A stretch of 64,000 nucleotides of DNA from the NCBI GenBank assembly GCA_036898135.1, contig CM072511.1, forward strand, positions 78,623,464 to 78,687,463, written 5' to 3'. Below are positions 10,001 through 19,848 of this stretch, in pieces; the first letter of the stretch is position 1, and each line of letters begins with the position of its first letter. Below the pieces are notes generated by a model. It searched no databases, was not told where the DNA came from, and worked only from the letters and a program-made list of their open reading frames with translations. Both the position numbers and the translations under genes were made by a program. The stretch is from Oncomelania hupensis (Eukaryota > Mollusca > Gastropoda > Littorinimorpha > Pomatiopsidae).

Positions 10001-11117
10001 AGACCTATTTGCCAAGCTACAGCGAGCGAAGTACTTCTCACGTATCGACCTCAGCAAAGGATACTATCAGATACCAGTACAACCACAAGTCCGAAAGTAC
10101 CTAGCTTTCAGCACTATGGAAGGACACTTCGAATTCAACGTGCTTCCATTCGGACTCCACAACGCACCCAGCATCTTCAGCGCCATGATGCGAAAACTCC
10201 TGGCACCCCTGAGCAGCGAGCACCTACATTCGTTTATGGACGACATCCTCATCGCTACACCTACGTGGGAGGAACATGTCACGCTCCTCCAACAACTACT
10301 CGCCCGCCTCAGAGACACGGGATTGACGGCAAGACCCACCAAATGTCAGATTGGATTCACGGAACTAGAATTTCTGGGACACACCATCAGTCAAGGAAGC
10401 CTGCGACCGGTAGAAAAGACAGTGAAACGCCTACTCGACGCTCCTAGGCCCAAGACCAAGAAGGAAGTGCAGTCATTTCTAGGACTCTGCGGCTTCTACC
10501 AGAAGTTCATCCCCAACTACAACAGCATCGCCGTGCCACTGACAAATGGAACCCGGAAAATCGCCCCGGACAAAGTAGTTTGGACAGCGGAATGTGAGAC
10601 AGCATTCCAAACACTCAAGGACAGAATGACATCGGCGCCAGTACTCCACCTACCCGATTTGACTCAGCCATTCGTTCTTCGCACCGACGCAAGCGACTTA
10701 GGCCTCGGAGCAGTACTGCTACAGCGCGACCCCAAGAATGCAGAGACGCTATTCCCTGTCGCCTACGCCAGCAGAAAATTGAGACCCGCCGAGACCCACT
10801 ACGCCACGTCGGAGAAAGAATGTCTTGGACTAGTCTGGGCCATACAGAAGTTTCAACTCTACCTGTATGGGACCCACTTCACAGTTCAGGTGGACCATCA
10901 ACCACTATCGTTCCTGGCAGCCTCCAAGTCTTTGAACTCTCGCCTGATGCGATGGGCACTCACCCTTCAGGCGTACTCATTCCAAATCGAGTACATCCCC
11001 GGCAAGGAAAACCACGGAGCCGACTACCTCAGTCGCCATCTCGTGGAGGACACAGCAGCTGTCGCCCACCCATCACAACTAAGGGCCACAGCACCAGAAT
11101 TCGTCCCCGTCCAGTAA
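7029..11117 (+). CDS. pol: Gag-Pol polyprotein, order CA-NC-PR-INT-RT-RH
   Basis: Uninterrupted 1362-codon frame. It has no ATG at its start (TTG at 7029, open back to 7011), so it was meant to be read on from the Gag leader. Residues are numbered from 7029. The capsid includes a SCAN-like helical segment at about 108-195 (YRQKFR, ELLVWEQL, ERLEDLVKVADRY). The zinc knuckle is C252-X2-C255-X4-H260-X4-C265. The protease has DTG at 318-320. The integrase HHCC zinc finger is at about 488-532, and its catalytic residues are D561, D620 and E656 (D-58-D-35-E). A GPY/F module (AWRGPYRVT) lies at about 792-800. RT spans about 917-1130, with D1007 in RIDLSKGYYQ and FMDD at 1069-1072. RNase H has D1220 in RTDASDLGLG and ends near GADYLSRHL. 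All catalytic residues look intact. RT and RH are clearly Ty3/Gypsy type, yet INT lies upstream of RT as in copia and Gmr1 elements. No env follows. Confidence 0.95.
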   Translation: MGSGASSSSSTPPHSDQLEVASNPVQGMSFPLGTFNEREEGLDLYLTRFEHLATEYKLDPTHWSFKLSQGLRGKAYDIYSKLPTDRVTDYHKVKEALLTGFELTGECYRQKFRTNRRVKGESYAQFADRLSTTLDKWISQSATAKTYDGLTELLVWEQLRETMTPELRTFSVEQGAERLEDLVKVADRYVAAHGEAKSFRRDLKPNGKEAQKRSPNREERTANKPNNPRPGQNKGPNAEFGKRGPAEQRRYCSFCNRNNHSTAECFKLAAQRREERESRPAHRVLTQSSGNKPHTIGDHPSVTDTVKVNGKEANCLYDTGLSYDAIVSESLVSRADLTDKTVDLQGADLTKPTTTCPIAWIEVESRYVTGRIQAAVLQKPLYDLVLGCRYVFLGTPPKTVEIAAVQTRAQAKTQPPQPEFAPNPGLEEIKTAQKEDTSIAKCFQKLPKAHTPPHKGDFYMEEGVLHRQGDGDHTQLVLPATLRAQVLELGHSMPLSGHMGIGATVQRISAHYYWPGITEDVKRYVKSCHQCQRYSLRHHTVPVTLGPSVVVGVPFQQVSVDIVGPLPMTKKRNRFLLTLVDACTMWCEAVPVPAIDTKKIADALIAIFTRVGFPDSIRTDNGSQFTGRLMQDVFELIQVHHIRTPPYHPASNGQVERLNGTLLTILRKVADDNPEAWDTYVNAALFAYRETPHAATGYTPSTLLFGRPLAGPLEALRRSWTEAKIDDTPRGATKYVADLQETLKATWKKAGEALKKARARQAKYYNRHAKDRELQVGDQVLLLLPSGTNKLDIAWRGPYRVTAKNSKTVYQVEVNGRARYHHINLLKKYTDRPATPSTHNLLAIAIAEEGESMETNAVEYPLHSKETYKDVILNGDLAANQRQQALQVIRQHQTVLTDRPGRTDLVEVTLTVTDPTPVRQKLYPMPLSQQRAIKEEIDTLLAAGIISESTSPYSAGTVLLRKPNGEHRLCIDFRLLNTVTQFQPEPLPDQTDLFAKLQRAKYFSRIDLSKGYYQIPVQPQVRKYLAFSTMEGHFEFNVLPFGLHNAPSIFSAMMRKLLAPLSSEHLHSFMDDILIATPTWEEHVTLLQQLLARLRDTGLTARPTKCQIGFTELEFLGHTISQGSLRPVEKTVKRLLDAPRPKTKKEVQSFLGLCGFYQKFIPNYNSIAVPLTNGTRKIAPDKVVWTAECETAFQTLKDRMTSAPVLHLPDLTQPFVLRTDASDLGLGAVLLQRDPKNAETLFPVAYASRKLRPAETHYATSEKECLGLVWAIQKFQLYLYGTHFTVQVDHQPLSFLAASKSLNSRLMRWALTLQAYSFQIEYIPGKENHGADYLSRHLVEDTAAVAHPSQLRATAPEFVPVQ

Positions 11118-11275
11118 AACCCTGTCACTAGTGTCCATAGCTACCTGGCACAGCATTGCAGCTCTGGTAGAGCAACCAAATTAGTTTGTAAATAGGACCC
11201 TAGGATAGTGCAGTGTTAAACTAGGCTCTGTAGTAGAAAAAGGTCGAATCCAGTAGTCATCGCCTTTTTTCAGTT

Positions 11276-11284
11276 GAGGGAGCC
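11276..11284 (+). promoter_or_regulatory. Putative polypurine tract
   Basis: GAGGGAG lies just before the 3' LTR, and the block from CAGTTGAGGGAGCC to the LTR is kept in copy B (58871-58884, reverse). It is short for a PPT, so the call rests on position and conservation. Confidence 0.45.
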
Positions 11285-12824
11285 TGTCACGAACTGGCTA
11301 GCTTTAACTCTGCACATTTACTATTTAGCTATGTGTAGTCATTGTACCCTTAGAGAGTCAGTAAGCTACACAGCAGCAATTAAGATTACACAGCAGACCA
11401 CACACCGCGAGCCCGACCCACGCGGCGCCGTGACTCAGCACTTGAGCTTTGAATCGGACCGTTTTAACCAATGACCAGCAGGCTAAGTGGGTAGAGCAGT
11501 TTTGACTGTGTCAGAGCCTAACACAGTTTGAATCAGTCGTGTGTGAGACGAGGGAGAAGTAACATCTCCTTAGCTAGCAGAGAACTATCTTCACTCATAG
11601 ACCAGGAAGCAGGACTTAGGAATCTTAGAATTCTCTCAAGTCATCACGGGCCTGAACTTGTCAAACAGGTAAATGAACACCCTTCTGTTTCATCGTGATA
11701 TATTTGTATTATTGTTGAAATTATGTTTGTGGAATTTGCTATGCATAAATGTGAATTGTTAATCCGAATTTGCGGGACCACGTGGAAGAGCCTACCACGA
11801 GGTGAAACACGACCGGTTGCGCCGCCATGTTGTATCCCGTACGGAACCACTGTTGTTTAACTTATATGTATGTTTGCAGACCAGTGGCTGTACCACTGAA
11901 TGTTTATAATATTATTAATCCTGTATGTGTATAGTTAGACACGATTGATATTTATGTATGTATAGGAATTTAGAGTGAGATTCCAGTGGAACCCGGAAGT
12001 AGCAGAATGTTCGTCGCTTATGTATAGCGATGTGGAGCTATCACTGAGGGCTACTTGGCTTTCAGTGAGACGCTCTGCACAAACCGATTATTCAGGGTTG
12101 TGCAGAATTTCGTCTCTTATATTACAGACGAGCAGGCGAGCTATCCCGAGCTATCCCGAGCTATCCTGTGCACCCCACTCCACAGAAACGACTAGTTGGC
12201 GGAGTATCCTCTACCGCACAAGACGGAAGGAGCTACCCGGAAAACTCCCTGTCAGACCCCACAGCGTGGCAAGGGAACCCAACTACACAACGACACAGGT
12301 GGACCAGAAGCTACCTCACAGAAGGACTTCGAACCCCCACTCATGAGTTAAGTGCATAACACGAAGGTGCACTTAAACTGATCAGAACAGGACCACAGTA
12401 GTCCAACTCTTCAGAAACTGTAAAACGGACCACAGTAGTCCAAATCTACATAAACTTATAGAAAGTGCCCGAGGAAGAAAAACAGCTGCCTAGACTATCA
12501 GCGATCGAACTATTAGCAGTGACTGAGACTTTTTAAGTTAGATTAGTACTTAGAGAATCTTGTATAGAGTAGAAGAAATAAATGTGTGATTTTAACTGTT
12601 ATCAAGTGGCTGGACTACATATGATTCATAGCCGTGTGAAAGCTAGTGTGACAGTATTCTTTTACCGTTTTTCTATCTATTTCTGTACCCCAACATTAAC
12701 ACAGAACGAGCTAAACAAATAAATTTATTAAAGTAATTCATAGGGTGCCTTACTAGCAGTTCCCACCGAATAAACGTGAGGGTCCATAATTCCATTGTGC
12801 AGAGCCCATAAACCCCACGTGACA
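11285..12824 (+). repeat. 3' LTR of copy A
   Basis: 1540 bp, TGTCACG to CGTGACA, differing from the 5' LTR at two noticed positions. Followed directly by the CCATG target duplicate. Confidence 0.96.
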
Positions 12825-12829
12825 CCATG

Positions 12830-12995
12830 TGTGAATTTCTCTTTGATTGAGATAATAAAGTGATCGTATTCGATCGTATTCGTATGTAATGTAAATGTAA
12901 TGGTTCAGTACAACAGTCGTCATACAGGTGTTTTGAACTTAGAAGCTATTATAGTGTTAGACTGTTAGGTTTGTTTGCTTGTTTTATTGTGAGCT

Positions 12996-13029
<34 letters not shown>

Positions 13030-13811
13030 AGAGGGTGGGGGTGCGTGTGTGTATGTGTTTATGTATGTGTGTGTGAGTGCGCGCGCGCGTGTGTATAAAG
13101 TGCCGAATGAGGGGAGCGGGAGAGAGGAAGGGAACATATTCAACGATAAAGAATCAAAAGGTATAAGAGATAAAATGTTGTACGGGGTGGGTGGTGGGAG
13201 CGGTGGAGGGGGTTGTAGGTGCTAATGATAGGTTTGTGGAAGAGAATTTCGGATACGAGGGATGGGTGATGGTGCTGAGCGAGGTTACTGATAAGGGATA
13301 AAAGTATCTAAAGTTGTCTTCAGTGAATATGGTGGTGCCTGTGATGGTAACACGAGAAGGAAGCATTTCAAAGGGTTTGGGGTGGGGCGGGGTGGGTGTG
13401 CATTGGAAGTAATTTGCAGTGCTGTGTGGACGCGTGTGTCAGACGGAGATATGGGATCTGACAGAAAACGGTGTTGTTCAGTGCAACCACGGAAACGTGA
13501 TACAGCCTCCCTTGATTGGTACCGCACTTCTCTCCCTTTGCATTCCCATCTCAGCGGCAGTTGTTTCCCGTTTGTAGAACTCTTCATTGTCGGAGAAAAG
13601 TAAATGAAATCGAGCATTATCTTTCGCTCTTCTTACATTCTGTTTATCTATCAGTTATCGTTTGTCATCACTGTGGTCAGAAGATACATTTTATACCGAT
13701 TTAAAGACTTTTTTCTCGCTTGATGTGCGCTGTAAAGCATGAAGGGCGGTTTTTGTAACAGATGATTGGATTTTGATAAAGCGCACAGCTGCATACAGAA
13801 CTTAATGTAGT
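12830..13811. other. Unique DNA with a GT microsatellite
   Basis: (TG)15 at 12999-13028 followed by G-rich, GT-rich sequence to about 13100 and G/T-rich DNA to 13400. No protein similarity was recognised. Confidence 0.55.
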
Positions 13812-14055
13812 GGGGCCGGGTAGCTCAGTTGGTAAGAGCATCTTGCTAGTAACCGAAAGGTCGCTGGTTCGAATCCCGGATTGGTCAACGTGTGATCATA
13901 TTATTTTCCCCTTTACCAACAACTGGCCCGCTGGTGTCAGTATAAATCGGTCCAGTAGTCACCTATATGCGAAAGTGTCGTGTGACTATAATCTACAAAC
14001 AACAACATAACTTGGTGATGCATTTTGAAAGAAGAAGAAGAAGAAGAAGAAGAAG
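13812..14055 (+). mobile_element. tRNA-derived SINE, family B, with (GAA)n tail
   Basis: The head carries a Pol III A box (TAGCTCAGTTGG, about 13821-13832) and B box (GGTTCGAATCCC, about 13865-13876). The acceptor and T stems do not pair, so this is not a tRNA gene. A body of about 150 bp follows and ends in (GAA)8 at 14030-14055, a typical SINE tail. Confidence 0.75.
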
Positions 14056-14285
14056 ACCTGAAACACACACACACAAACACACCCATACATACACACAAAC
14101 ATACGCACATACCTGAGGATAATAGAAACAAGACTGACATGTAAATATAAAACTAATTAAGAAAGTTGGTGATTGAACATAAAAATAAGTTTTAATAAAA
14201 AGTAAAACAACCTAACATGTTTTTAATTGACGAAAAAAAAAGTTAATAAATAAATAATTTAATAAACAAGCTAATCATTCAATAT

Positions 14286-14432
14286 ACATGTATTTAAGTG
14301 TGTATATGCGCCTTTGTTTTTGCGTTTGTGTGTATGTATGTATGTTTATGTATGTATGTGCGCATGTGGGTGCGTTTGTGTGTGTGTGCGTTTGTGTGTG
14401 TTGTGTGTGTGTAGTGTGTGTGTGTGTGTGTG
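14286..14432. repeat. (TGTA)n / (GT)n microsatellite
   Basis: Mixed TATG and TG repeats. Open frames on both strands here are compositional. Confidence 0.85.
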
Positions 14433-14860
14433 AGGTAATGAAACGTTTAGGGCTTAGGCCCCCAAAACGAAGTGGAGACAATCTAAATGACATTAACAAG
14501 CCTGGGATGGGTGTTAATGAGTGCTTTCTGAGTGGAAAGAACTTTGTTACCATTTAAACCTGGGCCGGATGTATAGGCTACATACTCAACTGTAGCTAGC
14601 CTTGCTGTAGCAGAGTGAGGTAAGCTCTCGTTTGCAAAACGTGTCTTGAATTTAAATGAAGGATTTATCGTTTAAAGCGTGTATAGTACACATAACACCA
14701 AAAGCACTCACAGTACAGGTCGAATAAAGTTTAAATATCGCTAATTCTAAAAGCGTAAGAAACATCATTTATTCTCTTACATGAAACAAATTGAGTAACT
14801 GAGTAACAAATCACTTTTCCAACTTCTATTGTTTTCTATTGTCCATTACGTTAAAGACCA

Positions 14861-14864
<4 letters not shown>
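14433..14864. other. Unique DNA, nothing recognised
   Basis: Mixed sequence between two microsatellites. No element or gene was seen. Confidence 0.5.
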
Positions 14865-14936
<72 letters not shown>

Positions 14937-15048
14937 CTCTCTCTCTCTCTTTCATAAACTAAGAAAGAGACATTATCTCCCCAAAAAATTGTTCAATTTA
15001 TTTATTTATTTATTTAATTATTTATTTATTTATTTATTCATTTATTTG
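14865..15048. repeat. (CT)n followed by (TTTA)n
   Basis: Near-perfect CT tract to 14952, then about 45 bp of mixed sequence, then a TTTA tract at about 14997-15048. Confidence 0.92.
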
Positions 15049-15671
15049 TATATTTTAATTATACTTTAATTAAAAAAAAAAGATTTCTGCTTTTCGCATA
15101 TCTGTCTATGCCAATCAATGGCAGCAGAGGTGGTTCAGTAATCCATGATGCAAATCGCCTGCGACTTGGATATCATTCTGACTCGCAAAATAGTATTTTA
15201 TTTTGTGCAAGCTAGCACTCAGTGATTTGATGAACACATGGTGCTGCTGGGTGCGGTATATAGGTAGGCATATAACGCAGGGGGGAAAAACTCTCGTGCA
15301 AGATATAATTATTTAGACAGTAGCGTGGTTTTTTCTCTCTCTCCCTCTCTCTCTCTCTCCTTTCTGGTTTATGCACGCGAACATTTGAATATAACAGTAA
15401 TAAAGAAGAAATGTTTGTAAGTTTGTTTTATTTTATTTACTCCAATGCAGTGGTCAGGGCGCACGCCTTGTATACGTGCGACGTTGGCTCGAATCCTGAC
15501 TTCAGCAAACTACTGTGTGCATGCTGGATAGTAGTGGCAAGCGTCTTAAGAAGCTCTCTGAGCTTGTAAGTGCGCTATATACAAATTTCATTTCAAGTAA
15601 CAATTTCAATGTTTTGTTAAATTTTCTTTTAAAAAAAACACAAACTGTTTTACATTCCGCAATGTAACAAT
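15049..15671. other. Unique DNA
   Basis: A short CT tract lies at 15337-15362. A weak tRNA-like stretch (CAGTGGTCAGGGCGCACGCC, near 15448, with GGCTCGAATCC near 15486) may be an eroded SINE head. No gene. Confidence 0.45.
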
Positions 15672-15990
15672 GTGGGTGGCACGGTGGTCTAATGGTAGAG
15701 CTTTGGCTTGAGGATCTGAAGGTCCCGGGTTCGAGCCCTGTCCGGGCCATTGTGTTGTGTCCCTGGGAAAGACACTTTACTCCCGTTTCCTACTCCTTCG
15801 GTTGAGAGTATAAACCAAGGTCTAGTCTGTGTCGCATACATTCCATCATAACGGACTTTAAAGATCCTGACGCTCATGTCCTAGACGGTTGAGTGCCGGT
15901 AACAAGGACATACCCAGCATGCACTTGGTCCTTCTCCCCCATCCCAGCTTGGCTGCAGCGTCCTCAATAAGTTGAAATTGGCAGCCCCAA
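15672..15990 (+). mobile_element. tRNA-derived SINE, family A, plus strand
   Basis: The head has an A box TGGTCTAATGG at about 15684 and a B box GGTTCGAGCCC at about 15728. The conserved body includes ACTTTACTCCCGTTTCCTAC, the GAGAGTATAAACCAAGG block and the GACTTTAAAGATCCTGACGC block. The same body recurs at 20478, 25305, 34545, 38440 and 44492. The 3' part carrying the AGCGCTATATA end is missing here. Confidence 0.85.
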
Positions 15991-16133
15991 AAGGAAAGAA
16001 GAAGAATGTGAAGATTTAGAAGACAAGTAATGAAAAAGAAAGAGCTATTGAGAAAGAAATAGAACCAAAATTAAATGAGCAAACTAAAATGTCAGGACAA
16101 AAGACAGCAATTAAGAGCGGTGTACAGGCATAA

Positions 16134-16345
16134 CGTAAATTGAATGGACAATGAAGTTTAACGTCTACAACCACCCTTGGCGATATGGTAGACGGGGATA
16201 ACCATCCCATGAAAGAGGGGTTAAGGACCTACATTGACACTGAACAGCCAGAGCAACATGCTACTAAGATGTACAGCGAAAAAGTGCCACTTTTATCTTG
16301 CCCACACTGGACTCCAGCCTGGGTCATCGATGTGCCAGGGTATTT
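16134..16345 (-). mobile_element. tRNA-derived SINE, family C, minus strand, 5' eroded
   Basis: On the minus strand it matches the family C copy at 51431-51690. Shared blocks are CATCGATGACCCAGG, ATAAAAGTGGC, GGGATGGTTATCCCCGTC and CCATATCGCCAA, ending GTTAAAC. The B box has decayed. Confidence 0.75.
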
Positions 16346-16903
16346 TTTGAAACCAAAATATGTCTTGTTATGATTAAAATTAAAAGAAATGTGAACGAAA
16401 ATGTTTTATAAATTAATTAACATCAAAATTAAAAAAATAAAACATGCTCCACATAGACACTATCTCGCGATCGCTGAAATAAAATAAAATAATTTAAAAT
16501 GAAACAAAAGAAAATTAAATACAGCTAATAATTTTTATTGCAATTATATGCACACGGGAGCTTTCCAGACCTTTAATGACAAGGTGAGTAAACGATTTTA
16601 CATAGAAGCGCACGTGAACCTCAACCCCCAAAACGTCGGTTTCGAACGGATTTGGAACCATAAAGTAGTTCAAATGTAATAGAAATCATCCAAACATCAA
16701 AATTTAAAGATAGGTAGAGGTCTGGAATGCCTACGCCGAATAATCACAATATTATTTTTAAAAATGCATCTTTGGGATTCCCTTTAATTCAATGGTTGAT
16801 GTATTGCCCTTTCACTTAATGTGATATTAGACACACGCACATACGCACACACACACATGCACGCACACACACCAAATTACAACAGTTAATTTACATTTGA
16901 TTT
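16346..16903. other. Unique AT-rich DNA
   Basis: No gene or repeat family recognised. A CA tract sits at about 16833-16872. Confidence 0.55.
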
Positions 16904-17412
16904 ATTTACCTATCCTATCCTATCCTATCCTGTCCCGTAACCCGGAGCTCGTAGGGGCACCACAGATGATCGTTTAACCAGCATACTCCATCTTTCTCTG
17001 TCCTCAGCAGCCCCGATGGCTTCGCTCAGTGTCAAACCAGTCCATTCTCGAATGTTGTCCTCCCACCTCTTTTTCGGTCTCCCTCTTCTTCTACCTCCTT
17101 GCACTGTGCCTTGCAGAATAGTCTTTGCAAGGCCTGATAATCTGGTGACGTGGCCATACCATCGGAGTTTCCGTTTCTTCACCACTGTGAGCAGGTCATC
17201 ATGTTGTCCAATGGCTTGTGTGATGGTCTGTCGGACTTCGTCGTTGGTGATATGCTGAGTATAGGAAATGCCCAGAAGTCTTCTGTAGCACCCCATCTCC
17301 ATGCTTTGTATGAATTGAAGCAAAGACACAAAGATAGTAAATAAATAAATAGGTCCTATATGCTTGCGAAGCATGGACCCTCACAGCAGATCTCCAACGA
17401 AGATCCATTTAC
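16904..17412 (-). mobile_element. RTE-like LINE fragment (GGATA family, copy a) with 5' inversion
   Basis: From the (TATCC)n tail at 16910 to about 17310 the minus strand encodes the family's C-terminal region (CYRRLLGISYTQHITNDEV, then GRRRGRPKKRWEDNIREWTG). At 17354-17403 a further piece of the same element (homologous to 32563-32610) lies in the opposite orientation, as expected from twin priming. The two pieces are separated by 17312-17353, which is an inverted copy of 18021-18063. ATTTAC at 16904-16909 and 17407-17412 may be the target duplication. Confidence 0.85.
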
Positions 17413-18290
17413 AACATATACAATTTTATAAACTGATGGATCAGATAATTTTTAAACAAAATTATAGTACAATTTATATGTTTGATAATATTAAGTATTT
17501 ATACCCTTTTCTTAATAATTTCCTTTTGTTATCATAGTGCATTCAGGTAGTTTTGAATTTAATTCATTGACAGAAAGATCTTCTTTTTCTTCTTCTTCTT
17601 CTTTTTACATTCAGTTGAAACGAGAAACCGCTTTCTTCATTTTTAAAATATCAAGAGCTTTAAAATAACAGGGTCAAATGAAATTTAAGTAAAATTAATA
17701 TTTGTTCATATATTTTATTTATATCTACTTTAAAAAGATTTTTTTTCTTTATTTTTTTCTGTTTTTCCTTTTTTCATTGTACATTTCTGTAAAATTATTA
17801 TTATTTTTTTTTTTTTTTTGGGGGGGGGGGGGTAATATTATTATCATATTGTAATTTGCATTGTGCTGTTCCTTCTAGTAAATATTTCTTTCTTTATGTT
17901 TTTAAAAATAACTCTTCTTCTTTATTTATTTCATGTCTGTATTTTTGTATGCATGTATATGTTTGTATGTATTTATGTATGTATTTGTGTGTTTGAACGT
18001 ATTTATTTTTATTTTATTGCACCTATTTATTTATTTACTATCTTTGTGTCTTTGCTTCTATTCATTCTTTCTTTGTTTGTTTCTTCGTTTTCGTGTTTTG
18101 CTTGTTTGTCTCCTTTCATTAATTCTGTTTAAAAGTTTTTCTTTTTCTCCTGTCCTTTTTTGAATTTTGAAGTTGAATTTGCAACTGTTGTTGCTTACTA
18201 TAATCTCTCTCTCTCCATCTCTCTCTCTCTCTCACTCTTTCTCTCTCTTCCTTCTTACCTGTCTTCTTGTTCTTCTAGTTCTACTTCTAA
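17413..18290. other. Unique T-rich DNA containing the donor of the inverted filler
   Basis: Contains a T/G homopolymer junction at about 17798-17832 (including 12 G) and TGTA tracts near 17950-18000. The segment 18021-18063 is the inverted twin of 17312-17353. No gene was seen. Confidence 0.55.
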
Positions 18291-18462
18291 TTCTTCTTCG
18301 TTTTGTTGTTGTTGCTGCTCTTGTTCTTGTTCTTGTTCTTGTTCTTCTTGTTCTTCTTCTTGTTCTTCTTGTTCTTCTTCTTGTTCTTCTTGTTCTTCTT
18401 CTTCTTCTTCTTCTTCTTCTTCTTCTTCTTCTTCTTCTTCTTCTTCTTCTTCTTCTTCTTCA
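18291..18462. repeat. (TTC)n with TTG interruptions
   Basis: Pyrimidine-rich array of TTCTTG hexamers passing into about 24 pure TTC units. Its leucine- or serine-rich open frames are artefacts. Confidence 0.93.
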
Positions 18463-19740
18463 TATTTACAGTCTTCATTACAATAAATTCAACAGTGGCA
18501 CGCTTTATCAAGTCACGCGTGCGTCGCGGTGGTTGTGTCAAATCAGCAATCAATGTAGGTTCTCTTCTTTTCACCAATTTAAATGCCACACTTTGCCTTG
18601 GTCATTTAAAATAATTGTCACGGCCGTTAAGACAGCGACTTGGAACTCAGTGAATATGTTCAGTTAATTCTTGTAGTATGTTCAATGTGTTTCAAAAATG
18701 TCAGCTTCTAAAACAAAAACCCAACTAACAACAACAACGACGACAATGGTCAAACGCACAATCTATAAAATGTTGAACATTCAACAGAAATATGCTAAAA
18801 GAAAAGAGAAAGAAAAAAAGAAAATGAAAAAAGAAAAGAAAAAAGAAAAAATAACAGAATAGAAGATAAGAAAATAAAAATAAATAAAGAAAATAAGATG
18901 ATACAATCAGAAAAATATTATATGACAGAATGCAAGAAAGATACCGACAATAACAGACAAAAAAAACTATAGATAAGAGAAGAGCAGAGAAAGGAAGACA
19001 AAAATACTATACTAAAAGTAAGACAGAAGGAAAAAATAATTACAAGTAACAAAACAAACAAACCTATACATAAAGAGATCAGAAAATAAAATAAAAGTAA
19101 ACAACATAAAGAATAAAGAAAGAACGCAACAAAAAATGAAAAGAAACACAGATTAAAAAAATAAATTAGACGGCAGAACATGACAAGCCAAGAAAAAGAG
19201 AAAATAAAGAAAAAAAAAACAGAACTGAAAACAAGAAAGACCGACCAGATAATCGATAATGTCTTTTCTGTCTTATTTATTCCATTCCTGCAACAACAAT
19301 TTCAAGTGCCATATTTAAACTAGATAATGAAATGAAAGAAATTGTTTATTTCATTTTATTTTGTTTTTATTGAATACTTCTAACTTACATCTCAAGTATG
19401 ATTATAAATGCGTTTTTATTGCGAAAAAAAGTGGTTTTATGTAATTCATGTGATGCATAATAAAGATGAAGGAAAATAACATGATGTGATTTTTTTAGAC
19501 TTTGACAACCAAGTTTTGTCAACATCGACACCACTTGTCACGTGATAAGGCAACTAAACTACCGTTAAATTGTCATGTTAAACTAATTTTCTTTTTCTGT
19601 TTTTTTAAAAGCATCGATTCGGTATTTAAAATTGATTACAAATTTGAAAATATGGAAAACAAAAAGTACAGAAAAGAGCAGATAAGTACCAAAGAAATAT
19701 ATATTTAAAAATATAAATGAAACTGAAGCAACAACTGGAA
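18463..19740. other. Unique DNA, purine-rich in part
   Basis: 18790-19240 is A/G-biased on the plus strand. No coding similarity or element was recognised. Confidence 0.5.

Positions 19741-19848
<108 letters not shown>

Larger units (their letters stand above)
4685..12829 (+). mobile_element. Complete Gmr1-like Ty3/Gypsy LTR retrotransposon, copy A
   Basis: Two 1540-bp LTRs (4690-6229 and 11285-12824) bound a 5055-bp interior. The LTRs begin TGTCACG and end CGTGACA, a perfect 7-bp terminal inverted repeat. The 5-bp sequence CCATG is duplicated at 4685-4689 and 12825-12829. The interior encodes a coiled-coil leader, capsid, zinc knuckle, protease, integrase, RT and RNase H in that order, with no env-like frame. 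Integrase upstream of RT inside a Ty3/Gypsy-type polyprotein is the hallmark of the Gmr1 group. Only two LTR differences were seen by eye (in the ACCTTAAC/ACATTAAC and GTGACTTAC/GTGCCTTAC contexts), so the insertion is recent. The one obvious lesion is a frame change between the leader and the main frame at about 7011-7023. The copy lies a few hundred bases downstream of an old LINE 3' end. Confidence 0.95.

Noticed and set aside
11118..11284. An env-like or third ORF after pol
   Set aside because: Only 167 bp lie between the pol stop and the 3' LTR, too little for an envelope gene.
13820..13896. A tRNA-Thr-like gene
   Set aside because: A and B boxes are good, but the acceptor and T stems do not pair and the sequence runs into a SINE body with a GAA tail.
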